From positions 55,147 to 119,146 of the forward strand of contig NZ_JBMFWB010000002.1 in the NCBI RefSeq assembly GCF_049965695.1: a stretch of DNA of 64,000 bases. Reading direction: 5' to 3'. Below, piece after piece: positions 18,337 through 26,316 of this stretch. Made by a program: the position numbers and the translations under genes. The DNA is from Athalassotoga sp049965695. Its GTDB lineage: Bacteria; Thermotogota; Thermotogae; Mesoaciditogales; Mesoaciditogaceae. Numbering within the stretch: position 1 is the stretch's first letter; the number at the start of each line of letters is the position of its first letter. Below the pieces are notes generated by a model. That model saw nothing but the letters and a program-made list of their open reading frames with translations. It did no database searches and was not told where the DNA came from.

Positions 18337-18846
18337 ATGAATGCCATAGATTACGCATTGAAAATGGAAATTGATGGAAAAACATTTTACGAGAAACAAT
18401 CAAAAGAAAGTGTCGATCCGCGCGTCAAGCAAATTTTTGACATGCTGGCAAAAGATGAGCAAAGGCATTACGATATAATAAATGGATTTAAAAAGACTTT
18501 TTACAATTACAAAGGCACCGATACCTTTAAGACGACAAAAAACATGTTTTCGGATATGCTCAATAAAAAACAAACCTTTAACGTCGACGTGAATGTTTTT
18601 GAAGCCTACCAGCAGGCCATAGAGATGGAAAAGAAAAGCGTGGAACTTTACTCCAGCGAGGCCGTTAAATCGAAAAACAAAGATGAAAAAAATGTGCTTT
18701 TAAAACTTGCAGAAGAAGAAAAAAAGCATCAAATCATTCTTGAAAACTTGATGGATTTCATCCGTAAAGGAGACGAATGGGTTGAATCGCCAGAATTCAG
18801 TCATCTTGATGAATTTGACAAATTTTCTAAAAAAGACAAGTATTAA
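18337..18846 (+). CDS. Rubrerythrin-like ferritin-family protein
   Basis: Diiron four-helix-bundle protein (169 aa) of the COG1633 rubrerythrin type, without a C-terminal rubredoxin domain. Two Ex6Y...ExxH half-sites are seen: MEIDGKTFYEKQ with DEQRHYD, and MEKKSVELY with EEEKKHQ. It probably handles peroxide or iron. The ATG at 18337 follows GAGGGGTGAT; it lies four bases after the PFOR stop, so the two are likely co-transcribed, which fits protection of an oxygen-sensitive enzyme (inference). A strong terminator follows. Confidence 0.88.
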   Translation: MNAIDYALKMEIDGKTFYEKQSKESVDPRVKQIFDMLAKDEQRHYDIINGFKKTFYNYKGTDTFKTTKNMFSDMLNKKQTFNVDVNVFEAYQQAIEMEKKSVELYSSEAVKSKNKDEKNVLLKLAEEEKKHQIILENLMDFIRKGDEWVESPEFSHLDEFDKFSKKDKY

Positions 18847-18859
18847 ACAAAAATGATAA

Positions 18860-18896
18860 AATAGAACGGGATGAAATCCCGTTCTATTTTTTTATA
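18860..18896 (+). terminator. Rho-independent terminator after nifJ-rubrerythrin
   Basis: Perfect 13-bp stem (AATAGAACGGGAT / ATCCCGTTCTATT) with loop GAA, immediately followed by a T run. It ends the PFOR unit before the mutase subunit gene. Confidence 0.95.
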
Positions 18897-18938
18897 TTTG
18901 AAAAATGATATTTATCATATCATACGAGGAGGGTTTAT

Positions 18939-19331
18939 ATGATAAAAGTTTTAATTGCCAAGCCTGGTCTTGACGGACATGATAGAGGTGCAAAAATAAT
19001 AGCACGGGCGTTAAGAGATGCCGGAATGGAAGTCATATACACCGGAATAAGACAAACTCCAGATCAGATAGTTCAAACTGCAATAGATGAAGATGTGGAT
19101 GCCATTGGTATATCTATTCTTTCAGGGGCTCACATGAAACTCATACCGCGCATACTTGAACTTTTAAAAGAAAATAGTTCCAATGTACCCATCTTTGTGG
19201 GAGGAATAATACCTGAAGAAGACGCAGATAAAATGAAGAAAATGGGAATCATCGAAGTTTATGGACCCGGAACTCCAACATCGGTCGTCATCGAGGGGAT
19301 AAAAGGATATTTTGAACATGCAAGTGTCTGA
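18939..19331 (+). CDS. Cobalamin-binding small subunit of methylmalonyl-CoA mutase type
   Basis: Stand-alone B12-binding domain (130 aa) homologous to the C-terminus of methylmalonyl-CoA mutase. The cobalt-ligating motif DGHDRG is at residues 12-17, with SILSGAHMKLIP and FVGGIIPEEDADKMK supplying the SxL and GG elements that cradle the nucleotide tail. It needs a separate catalytic subunit, which is not in this window. Start ATG behind CGAGGAGGG. It is followed, with overlap, by the MeaB chaperone gene, which supports a mutase role. Confidence 0.92.
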   Translation: MIKVLIAKPGLDGHDRGAKIIARALRDAGMEVIYTGIRQTPDQIVQTAIDEDVDAIGISILSGAHMKLIPRILELLKENSSNVPIFVGGIIPEEDADKMKKMGIIEVYGPGTPTSVVIEGIKGYFEHASV

Positions 19332-20211
19332 TTCTCAAATATTAGACGGTGTTAGAGCCGGAGACAGAAAATCTTTCGCAAAATTACTTTCCATTTGCGA
19401 AGATGATTCGGTACGGGCAAATCATTTAATTTCAAATCTTGAAAAGCGTACTGCGCATGTTATAGGTATAACGGGCAGCCCTGGAGTAGGAAAATCAAGT
19501 ATCATAAACGCGATTCTCGATAAGTCTGCCGATAAAAAAATAGGCGTCATAGCGATAGATCCGTCAAGTCCTTTCACCGGAGGATCATTGCTCGGAGACA
19601 GAATAAGAATGCAATCTCATGCAACATCAAAAAACTTCTTCATAAGAAGTTTTGCAAGTCGCGGTGCACTAGGAGGACTTTCTCCTTCTATTTTTGAAAC
19701 GTGCGATGCTTTTGAAACTTTTAAAGTTGACGCTGTTTTTATTGAAACGGTAGGTGTCGGTCAATCTGACGTTGAAATAGCCAATGTTGCGGATACCGTC
19801 GTTGTTTTGATTTCTCCCGACGGTGGCGATGAAGTTCAAATGATGAAGGCCGGTCTTATGGAAATTGCGGATTTTTTTGTCATAAACAAAGCAGATAATC
19901 CTATCTCGAAAGGATTGTTATCGAAATTAAGAAACATTCTTGAGATGGGGAAAAAAGACATTCCTATCTTTTTGACAAACTCCATAACCGGTGAAGGAAT
20001 AGAAAATTTAACAAAAGCGCTCGACAAAAGATTTTCATCGATTCTTGAAAGTGGATTGCTTGCACGAAAAAGACAAAAAAGGGTAACAAGCCATGCTCAG
20101 TCGATTTTGAGAAAAAAAATCGATGATATTCTCCAAACCGTTAAAACCGATCAATTGGATCTTGAAGAAATACAAAAAGAAGTGATGAAAAAAATTTGCG
20201 GCAATTCATGA
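19318..20211 (+). CDS. meaB: Methylmalonyl-CoA mutase GTPase chaperone MeaB
   Basis: G3E-family GTPase (297 aa) that loads or protects the B12 cofactor of methylmalonyl-CoA mutase. The P-loop GSPGVGKSS is near residue 53, followed by VIAIDPSSPFTGGSLLGDRIRM, FIETVGVGQSDVE and NKAD. Length is near the family norm. The ATG at 19318 is inside the mutase subunit gene (14-bp overlap); an in-frame TTG at 19312 is possible. The downstream gene converges with a 2-bp gap. Confidence 0.95.
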   Translation: MQVSDSQILDGVRAGDRKSFAKLLSICEDDSVRANHLISNLEKRTAHVIGITGSPGVGKSSIINAILDKSADKKIGVIAIDPSSPFTGGSLLGDRIRMQSHATSKNFFIRSFASRGALGGLSPSIFETCDAFETFKVDAVFIETVGVGQSDVEIANVADTVVVLISPDGGDEVQMMKAGLMEIADFFVINKADNPISKGLLSKLRNILEMGKKDIPIFLTNSITGEGIENLTKALDKRFSSILESGLLARKRQKRVTSHAQSILRKKIDDILQTVKTDQLDLEEIQKEVMKKICGNS

Positions 20212-20213
20212 AT

Positions 20214-21146
20214 TCATCGCAAGACGTATACGATGTAGATCAAATATATTGACATCAAAAGCAAGCCTTTCCATTTTTTTGCTTTTCTTTGTTTGTTTAA
20301 GAAGATGAAAAATGCAATTAATCCTATAGCATTCATAAAGATTAAATCGCCAGTTATGGGCGTATCAGTCGTAATTCTACCTGAAAGTGCGGAAAGCCCG
20401 AGAATTGCCAAAATGTTGAAGATATTTGATCCCATTATATTTCCAACGGCAAGGTCGTTTTTTGATTTTTTTGCAGCCCTTATAGACGTTACAAGTTCGG
20501 GAACACTTGTTCCGAAAGCGATGATTGTGACAGATATTAACGTTTCACTTACCTTAAGTGCTCTGGCAAAATTGATGGCCGCATACACACCCAGTTCACC
20601 ACCTGCAACAACTCCTGCAAGGCCTGCTATTGTAAGCAATACCGCAATTGAAAGTCTATGAGTTTTTTCTTCAGAAGATATCTTCACATCATTTTTAGAT
20701 GTAGAAAAAACATAAACCATAAAAATCGCAAAAACACTCAACAATACCATTCCATCGTAGAAATCGAGTGAATTGCTTTTTAGAAATAACATAGTTGCTA
20801 TGAATTGGGAGACTATGACAAATGGAATTTCAAACTTAAGCGTTTGATTTTTCACGAACACTGTTCCCGAAAAAATTGAAATTCCAAGTATAAAACTTGC
20901 ATTGACTATGTTCGATCCCACGACGTTGCCTATGGCAACGCTTCCGGCATGCGTAAAAGCACCTGCAAGGCTTACCGCCAATTCTGGTGCACTTGTCCCA
21001 AAAGCAACTATAGTCAAACCTATGAAAAGTTCTGAAACCTTGAAATATCTTGCAAGATCAGAGGCACCGCTTACAAGCCAATCGGAACCACGTTCAAGTA
21101 AAACAAGTGCTATGATAAGAAAGATCAACTGTAAAAGAATGTACAA
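20214..21146 (-). CDS. Na+/Ca2+ antiporter family membrane protein (CaCA)
   Basis: Ten-helix cation exchanger (310 aa) of the YrbG/CaCA type. The two inverted alpha repeats are clear: AFGTSAPELAVSL with GNVVGSNIVNASFILG, and AFGTSVPELVTSIRAAKK with GNIMGSNIFNILAILG. It exchanges Ca2+ or related cations for Na+ or H+. I chose TTG at 21146 because GGAGGATAAA lies directly upstream; a TTG at 21158 would add four residues. Converges on meaB with a 2-bp gap. Confidence 0.93.
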   Translation of the reverse strand: MYILLQLIFLIIALVLLERGSDWLVSGASDLARYFKVSELFIGLTIVAFGTSAPELAVSLAGAFTHAGSVAIGNVVGSNIVNASFILGISIFSGTVFVKNQTLKFEIPFVIVSQFIATMLFLKSNSLDFYDGMVLLSVFAIFMVYVFSTSKNDVKISSEEKTHRLSIAVLLTIAGLAGVVAGGELGVYAAINFARALKVSETLISVTIIAFGTSVPELVTSIRAAKKSKNDLAVGNIMGSNIFNILAILGLSALSGRITTDTPITGDLIFMNAIGLIAFFIFLNKQRKAKKWKGLLLMSIYLIYIVYVLR

Positions 21147-21240
21147 TTTATCCTCCAAAAGAATTGTCTGAAAGTACAGTCTGGACGTTATTGTCCATCT
21201 GAATATACATTAGCCAAGATTTAGGATCTAAAACTGTTTT

Positions 21241-21398
21241 AGTTTATGCCAAGCAAAACTCAAATTACGAATCATCGCTCCGGCAGGTGCCCCACACTCG
21301 ATGTCTGGTCCTCGCAGGCTGCGGAGGCCATCGAGAGGGCATCCTGCCCTGCGCTTTGATAAATAAGCATTAGGCTTTTAAAGTGAGGTTAGTATATC
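21241..21398. repeat. Dispersed intergenic repeat element, copy 2
   Basis: The left end AGTTTATGCCAAGC is followed by AAAACTCAAATTACGAATC, close to copies 1 and 5. The core TGTCTGGTCCTCGCAGG and CTGCGGAGGCC recurs in copies 3 and 7, and GAGAGGGCATCCTGCCC matches copies 3 and 4. The right end is GGCTTTTAAAGTGAGG then TTAGTATATC. It lies just upstream of the cation exchanger start. Confidence 0.75.
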
Positions 21399-21835
21399 AT
21401 CATTTTAAAAAAAAATCAATTGACCTTTCATCTCCTGAATAAAATCCATATTTTTGCCAATGCTAAAAGATACAAAATTTCAAATATCAAATTAAAAAAA
21501 TATATGTATTTAGTATTTATAATGGATGTTTTTGTAATTACATTCGTAACTTTTATTTCATTCACGATCCATAACGAATAATCTTTGAATAATTGTTGGT
21601 AAAATGATTGTAAATTTTTGTAGCAAAATTTCGATTTTTTCAATTTTCAGATCACGCAATCCCTTGTGTGGCAACTGTTTCCAGCATTTCACTCTAAAAT
21701 CACCACATTTTCACTTTTGGACACCCCAGGGTATGATCATACTCACCCCTGTCTTACCCCCCCTAAAAAACGCGATCTTGGAAGTCAAAATTTTCCTTAT
21801 TTTATAATGATTTGTGAATTTAGATTTAAAAGACG

Positions 21836-21856
21836 ATCCCGCATCATGTGCGGGAT
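21836..21856. repeat. GC-rich palindrome preceding the heptamer array
   Basis: ATCCCGCA - TCATG - TGCGGGAT, an 8-bp perfect stem with a 5-base loop, followed by GACG. Similar CCCGC-loop-GCGGGATGAC palindromes occur as dispersed repeats in unrelated bacteria, which is from memory. Too far from a gene end to be an obvious terminator. Confidence 0.55.
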
Positions 21857-21879
21857 GACGTTGTTTTATTTTTTCATCC

Positions 21880-22066
21880 GCTATTGGCTATTAGCCATAT
21901 GCTGCTTTTTTCTGCTCACTGCTTACTCGTTACTGATCACGCGTCACGCATTACGAACCATCTCTAATGTCTAATCCCTTTCTTTTCCACATGCTACCTG
22001 CTACGAGCTACGCACTGTTTTACCGATTACGCGTTACTATTTTTTCTACATGCTACGCGCTGTTTT
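21880..22066. repeat. Degenerate tandem heptamer array
   Basis: The sequence reads in 7-base steps: GCTATTG, GCTATTA, GCCATAT; then TTACTCG, TTACTGA, TCACGCG, TCACGCA, TTACGAA; then ACATGCT, ACCTGCT, ACGAGCT, ACGCACT. Each block keeps two to four fixed positions per heptamer while the others drift. The same words occur in the gaps at 30146-30265 and 48230-48520. Confidence 0.7.
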
Positions 22067-22086
22067 GTCCCTTATCTTGTCAATTC

Positions 22087-23349
22087 CTACCATGACTTGT
22101 AAATTTGAGGAGTTTCCTTCCCTACTCTATTGCATAGATCTAAGTTGGATGTAAAACCATAGGTTGAATTCAAACCTAATGCTCCGTAATGCGCTTGGTA
22201 AAACAGCGCAGAAGTGATTGGTATTTTGTAAGTGTTTGCGTAATTATTTACCAATTGCCATTTGGTAGAATTTTCGAGTATCGATTTTGCCCTTTCAAAG
22301 AGCGAACTTGTCCATTCACTGCCGACATCGTAAGAATTGTAATCCGTTGAAGATCCGTAAGTATCCCAGTCCGGCCATGCGGATTCATTCGATTTTGCCG
22401 CAGTCAAAACAAGGCGTACATTTGGAAGTGCGTTAAGATTATCTATGAAACTGCCTCCATGGCATGAGCCAAGGAAGAAATTAAATTTAGTAGACGGATG
22501 ATTGTTTATGACATTTACAAACTGAGAGGCGTAAAACCCTACGCCGCCGAGTCTAATATAATTCACATCTCCGTGCGCTATTATGTAAATGGTAACAACG
22601 CTGTAAGCACTTGCCATAGAATTCATTTCCGTTAAAATTGTGTTTGCATTGCTGCCAGTCAGCCAATGTACAACTACTACCCCAGGATATCTGGCTGCTT
22701 TGTATGCTAAGAAAAAATTTATGACCTGAAGGTAAGAATTTTCAGTTTCATCGTAAAGATTTTCATCCGGCATGAGACCTTGAACTATGATGATTCCTTC
22801 ATTTTCTCGGATATCGAGCGGAATAAAATTGTACACAAGCAGTGTGCCGGGTAATGTTGTCATTTTTACATTTGACTGGATGATAAGATTATTTGAAGGC
22901 AATTTGTTGTTAAATTCTTGAGGTATTATCCCTCCAATTCGGGGAAGCCATTTCGCCGACATGACCGTTGGAGTGGCACCCGACTTTGGAACTAAAATGT
23001 ACTGAACCGGATGAGCATAAAATGCACCGGGTTCGAGATCAAGCAGGAAAAAGTAAGAATCTCCTTTTGCGACCATTCTTTCAACGATTATCGAGGAATT
23101 TGAATCATTCGCACTTGCCTGCACGAAATCTGGCATTATGATTGTACCGCTTGCGACGACACTCTCGGCCCTAACGCATAGGTAAGAAGCGTTTGGAGTT
23201 TTAGAGAGTAATTGCGGTAAAACATCGCTTTTTACCGTATCTATCGCACGATCAAGGTCCGTTTTGAAAAGATCGACAAGAAAACACGAACTCAGAGTAA
23301 GAGAAAGCAGAACGACAATCATCAACAATATCACATACTTCTTGGACAT
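22087..23349 (-). CDS. Secreted lipoprotein with caspase-fold (C11/C13-like) peptidase domain
   Basis: Protein of 420 aa with a lipoprotein signal (MSKKYVILLMIVVLLSL, lipobox LSSC). The central part has a caspase-like layout: strand then His in VTIYIIAHGD near residue 255, and strand then Cys in FNFFLGSCHGGSF near residue 290. This His/Cys pair is the catalytic dyad of clan CD peptidases such as clostripain. I infer a cell-surface cysteine peptidase. The ATG at 23349 follows GGGGGGATT; an upstream in-frame ATG at 23385 lacks a signal. Confidence 0.65.
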   Translation of the reverse strand: MSKKYVILLMIVVLLSLTLSSCFLVDLFKTDLDRAIDTVKSDVLPQLLSKTPNASYLCVRAESVVASGTIIMPDFVQASANDSNSSIIVERMVAKGDSYFFLLDLEPGAFYAHPVQYILVPKSGATPTVMSAKWLPRIGGIIPQEFNNKLPSNNLIIQSNVKMTTLPGTLLVYNFIPLDIRENEGIIIVQGLMPDENLYDETENSYLQVINFFLAYKAARYPGVVVVHWLTGSNANTILTEMNSMASAYSVVTIYIIAHGDVNYIRLGGVGFYASQFVNVINNHPSTKFNFFLGSCHGGSFIDNLNALPNVRLVLTAAKSNESAWPDWDTYGSSTDYNSYDVGSEWTSSLFERAKSILENSTKWQLVNNYANTYKIPITSALFYQAHYGALGLNSTYGFTSNLDLCNRVGKETPQIYKSW

Positions 23350-23429
23350 GTGAATCCCCCCTTGTTGAATTTTTTCTACCCCCATGTTTTGAAAATTGTA
23401 TCAATGTTATTTTAACACATTTTGACTGA

Positions 23430-23481
23430 ATTTTAAATTTTGAGTTTGACGCAGGGCAGAATGCCAAGAGATGGCCGGCTC
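23430..23481. repeat. Truncated dispersed repeat, copy 8
   Basis: TTTTGAGTTTGACGCAGGGC and AGAATGCCAAGAGATGGCC match the end and core of copies 3 and 4 (GAGTTTGGCAGAGGGCATGATGCC). It stops abruptly at the stop codon of the permease gene, so only half an element remains. Confidence 0.6.
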
Positions 23482-23482
23482 C

Positions 23483-25357
23483 TTATTTGTCTTCGGAATT
23501 CTCCGGAATTATCGGTAATTCGTATTGTTCTTCTATTATCTTTTGCAGATCTTCCGTCTTATAACCTGCTCTTATCGCAAAAACATATATAATACCGTAA
23601 ATAACAGCCATTAGAAGTGTATCCCATGGAAATGGAATAACACCGTTTCCGAAACTTCCAAAATAAGATACAAGATCTGTTAAAAAGATCAGGGCAAAAA
23701 GCCAATAAGAACTTGTAAAGATGATCTTTTTTTCTCCAGATAATCGTTTTCCTGTCATAACCGTTCCGGCCACGAAAATCAAAGCAGATACGATAAGCGT
23801 TGAAAGAAATACCGATGTTTTCATTGTCATACTTTCGCCGGCGGGAGCGTATAAAACGTAAAGATAATTGAGTATTATTCCCGTGATCGAGACTATGAGT
23901 CCCACAATTCCAAAGGTGTAAGCAAAAAGTTTTGAAATCCCAAGTTTTTTAGTCACATAAACGAAATAAAAGATCGGTATTCCGATAAGCGTTGCGTAAG
24001 TGATCATGGTAAGAGTCGTTATGCCGGACCAGTAAACTATAAGTGCTCCTCCTATAAAAGCTATCGGGGCTATTATGCCGGCATACGAAAGTTTAAAGGA
24101 TCTTTTGAGTTGTGGGGCATTTTTTCTGAAAACTTGCAATGCTACCGGACTTATTATGTAAGTTAAAACCGTTGCGCTGGTTGAAAAGCCAACGAATAAA
24201 TACCATGACGGAAATGGCAGGAAAAAGAAGATGCCTATTACAAGAGAGGCTATAAGGGCGATGTATGGTACCTTTGTTTTACTGTGAATTTTAAGTAACG
24301 CCGAAGGAAGATATCCATCTGCTCCCATGCCGTAAAGTACCCTTGAACTTGTTCCAAGGTATATCCATCCAGTTCCACTTGGAGAGATCCATGCATCGAT
24401 AAGCAGTAAATTTGCAAAAGCGCCAAAAAGGGCTATTCCACTGTATTTTAATTCCGTAAAAAACGGTGATGTACCCAGATCACTCGATGTCAAATTGGCC
24501 CAACTTATTCCTGCCGGCCATTTGATGGCGCCTATGAAAGCAAGTTGAAGTAAGGAATAGAGAGCCATCGCGGCAATTATGGAAAGAATGGTTGCCCGCG
24601 GAATATCTCTTTGAGGGTTTTTGGCTTCTCCTCCAAATTCGACTGCCTGACGAAATCCGAGGTATGAAAATATTATGCCCGCTGCCGGTATTGCGTAAAA
24701 AATGCTACCAGTGCCCAAAGGTGCAAATCCGCCGTAGGAAACAAAGTTCGATTTGTTGAACATGAAAAGTAAAAATATAAAAGTTGTAACTGGAAGTATG
24801 AACTTCCACCATGTTGCGATACTGTTGAATTTGCCAAGAAATTTTATGCCAAACCAGTTGAGTAAGAAAAAGGCCCCAAGCAATCCAACTCCGAAAAGAA
24901 TTCCTATTGGAGTTAAAACTGAGACTCCAGAAACAGTCCTGAAGAGATCAGGCACGTACGTAGCAACGTATGTCAAAACCGCTTCGGCTTCAATTGTAGG
25001 CGTCGTTACGGCACCTAAAAGATAAGCCCATCCAAGGATAAATCCGGTATAACTTCCGTAAGTTAAGTGTGGATATCTGACGATTGCTCCGCTCTTCGGG
25101 ATAGCCCCTGCAACTTCTGCAAGTGTGAGCGCTATGAATAACACTATAACCCCACCTATTATCCATGAAAGTATTGAAGCAGGCCCTGCGGCACTTGCCC
25201 CTGCGGCAACGCCGAGTAACCAACCAGAACCTATTATCCCGCCCATCGAAAGGAAGAAAAGATCCTGAAAAGTCAAAACTTTTTTCAATTTTTTGTCTGA
25301 TTCAGCTGCAAATGATGCTGCAGAATTACCTTTAGTAACTTTTTGCGAGTTATCCAT
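23483..25357 (-). CDS. APC-family amino acid permease
   Basis: Integral membrane transporter (624 aa) of the amino acid-polyamine-organocation superfamily. After a polar 30-residue N-terminus comes the family motif FLSMGGIIGSGWLLG (TM1), then LAEVAGAIPKSGAIVRYP, FSYLGFRQAVEFGGEAKNPQRDIPRA and GMGADGYLP. About 13-14 hydrophobic segments are seen. The length and the SYFGSFGNGVIPFPWD segment recall large APC permeases of acidophilic archaea and relatives (from memory), so lateral transfer is possible. Substrate unknown. It is preceded by a structured leader with its own promoter and terminator. Confidence 0.9.
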   Translation of the reverse strand: MDNSQKVTKGNSAASFAAESDKKLKKVLTFQDLFFLSMGGIIGSGWLLGVAAGASAAGPASILSWIIGGVIVLFIALTLAEVAGAIPKSGAIVRYPHLTYGSYTGFILGWAYLLGAVTTPTIEAEAVLTYVATYVPDLFRTVSGVSVLTPIGILFGVGLLGAFFLLNWFGIKFLGKFNSIATWWKFILPVTTFIFLLFMFNKSNFVSYGGFAPLGTGSIFYAIPAAGIIFSYLGFRQAVEFGGEAKNPQRDIPRATILSIIAAMALYSLLQLAFIGAIKWPAGISWANLTSSDLGTSPFFTELKYSGIALFGAFANLLLIDAWISPSGTGWIYLGTSSRVLYGMGADGYLPSALLKIHSKTKVPYIALIASLVIGIFFFLPFPSWYLFVGFSTSATVLTYIISPVALQVFRKNAPQLKRSFKLSYAGIIAPIAFIGGALIVYWSGITTLTMITYATLIGIPIFYFVYVTKKLGISKLFAYTFGIVGLIVSITGIILNYLYVLYAPAGESMTMKTSVFLSTLIVSALIFVAGTVMTGKRLSGEKKIIFTSSYWLFALIFLTDLVSYFGSFGNGVIPFPWDTLLMAVIYGIIYVFAIRAGYKTEDLQKIIEEQYELPIIPENSEDK

Positions 25358-25385
25358 TCATCGCACCTCCAAGATTTTTTAAATG

Positions 25386-25413
25386 AAAAAGGCCACATCT
25401 GCTCGATGTGGCC
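25386..25413 (-). terminator. Leader terminator (attenuator) of the APC permease gene
   Basis: On the minus strand GGCCACAT - CGAGCAG - ATGTGGCC forms an 8-bp stem followed by TTTTT, about 30 bases before the permease start codon. Its 5' arm overlaps the 3' arm of the upstream GCCCGGTG/CACCGGGC stem, so the two are mutually exclusive at the shared GGCC bases. Confidence 0.75.
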
Positions 25414-25541
25414 CGGTGAATTCACTATGATCAAAGCACGATCAAATGCCTGCTCCTCCACCGGGCAGATACTTGATATGCTTTCTATTCAGTTTTTCAA
25501 AGCAAAAAATCTTTTCTACCATTTTAATCTCCATAAATGCT
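25391..25541 (-). promoter_or_regulatory. Structured leader RNA, candidate riboswitch or attenuator
   Basis: Between the predicted start near 25541 and the permease ATG. On the minus strand GCCCGGTG (25466-25459) pairs with CACCGGGC (25418-25411). The loop contains GAGGAGCAGGCATT and a nested hairpin TGATC - GTGCTTT - GATCA. The closing stem competes with the terminator just downstream. It does not match a riboswitch class or T-box that I can recognise by its conserved bases. Confidence 0.5.
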
Positions 25542-25548
25542 TTTTTGT

Positions 25549-25577
25549 ATGTTATCACTGGCGAGAAGATTTGTCAA
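25549..25577 (-). promoter_or_regulatory. Predicted sigma-A promoter of the APC permease
   Basis: Read on the minus strand: TTGACA (25577-25572), 17-base spacer, TAACAT (25554-25549). Near consensus, giving a leader of about 185 bases before the permease ATG. Confidence 0.7.
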
Positions 25578-25599
25578 TTACAAAACTATGAACATACGT

Positions 25600-26307
25600 T
25601 TAATTTTCGTCAAGCCATGCCTTTGCCTCTATTTTGCATTGCGTTTCCTGAACTGCAAATTCTTTTTCAATGGGCATCGAAACGATTTTTTCGAAAGTCT
25701 CACGTGCAAGGTCTTTTTTGCCCCATTTCACGTAAAGCATCGCAAGTTCGTAGTAACCGTAAACATATCTGGGATCCAAAGACAGTGCTTTTTTGAAAAG
25801 CATCTCTGATTTTTCAAAATCGGCAAACGGCCATGGTGTATCCCTGTACCTCATGGCAAGCGCGACATAAGCACGGTAAAGTTTCGGATCGAGTTTTATG
25901 GCTTTGTTTATGTAATTGTCGAAATCTCCGAGCATAAAAAGGCTTTGCACTATTCCTTTGTATTGAGCAAGACGCCCTATTGCCGCACCTGCGACGAAAT
26001 TCAAATAAGCGTCGTTTGGAGTCATCTTAAGCGCTGATTTTGCGTAATCAAGTGAATCATTAAAATAAACTGCTTTTTTATCTTTCGGTGCACCCCATAA
26101 ACCGTATTCTGTACAGGCATCCGCAAGCAGTGTCAAAATTGTAGCGCTTTTGGTAAGATTGGGAAGAATTTTAACCTGATCTATCAAATTCAACATGCCG
26201 GTCGCGTTTTGAGATGCCCTGTAATTGTAAAAGTCCTGGTCTAAATTTGATCCTAAGACTATCAAAGACAAACTCAAGATGAAAGAAACGATCAATAATT
26301 TTCTCAT
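25600..26307 (-). CDS. Secreted TPR-repeat protein
   Basis: Protein of 235 aa with a signal peptide (MRKLLIVSFILSLSLIVLG). Helical tetratricopeptide-like repeats follow, for example SLDYAKSALKMTPNDAYLNF, YINKAIKLDPKLYRAYVALAM and LFKKALSLDPRYVYGYYELAMLY. It resembles periplasmic TPR scaffold proteins such as TRAP-associated TatT, but that is only a likeness. SD GGGGGCGG. It lies 9 bp downstream of the DUF4910 peptidase gene in the same direction, so the two are probably co-transcribed. Function unknown. Confidence 0.75.
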   Translation of the reverse strand: MRKLLIVSFILSLSLIVLGSNLDQDFYNYRASQNATGMLNLIDQVKILPNLTKSATILTLLADACTEYGLWGAPKDKKAVYFNDSLDYAKSALKMTPNDAYLNFVAGAAIGRLAQYKGIVQSLFMLGDFDNYINKAIKLDPKLYRAYVALAMRYRDTPWPFADFEKSEMLFKKALSLDPRYVYGYYELAMLYVKWGKKDLARETFEKIVSMPIEKEFAVQETQCKIEAKAWLDEN

Positions 26308-26316
26308 TTCCGCCCC

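Larger units (their letters stand above)
21159..22086. other. 0.9-kb intergenic region without credible genes
   Basis: Between the exchanger and the caspase-fold lipoprotein. It holds repeat copy 2, then about 430 bases of AT-rich sequence (with a perfect 12-bp palindrome GTATGATCATAC at 21731-21742), a short GC hairpin at 21836-21856, and a long heptamer array to about 22066. Short open frames here have no start signals or recognisable product. Confidence 0.7.

Noticed and set aside
21731..21742. Perfect palindrome GTATGATCATAC as an operator
   Set aside because: No gene start nearby on either strand, so no regulatory role can be supported.
21604..21974. Two overlapping plus-strand open frames in the 0.9-kb gap
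   Set aside because: No ribosome site, sequence follows AT-rich DNA and the heptamer array, and no recognisable protein pattern.
21880..22066. Possible CRISPR array
   Set aside because: The period is 7 bases with drifting units and no 25-37-base identical repeats or regular spacers; no cas genes nearby.
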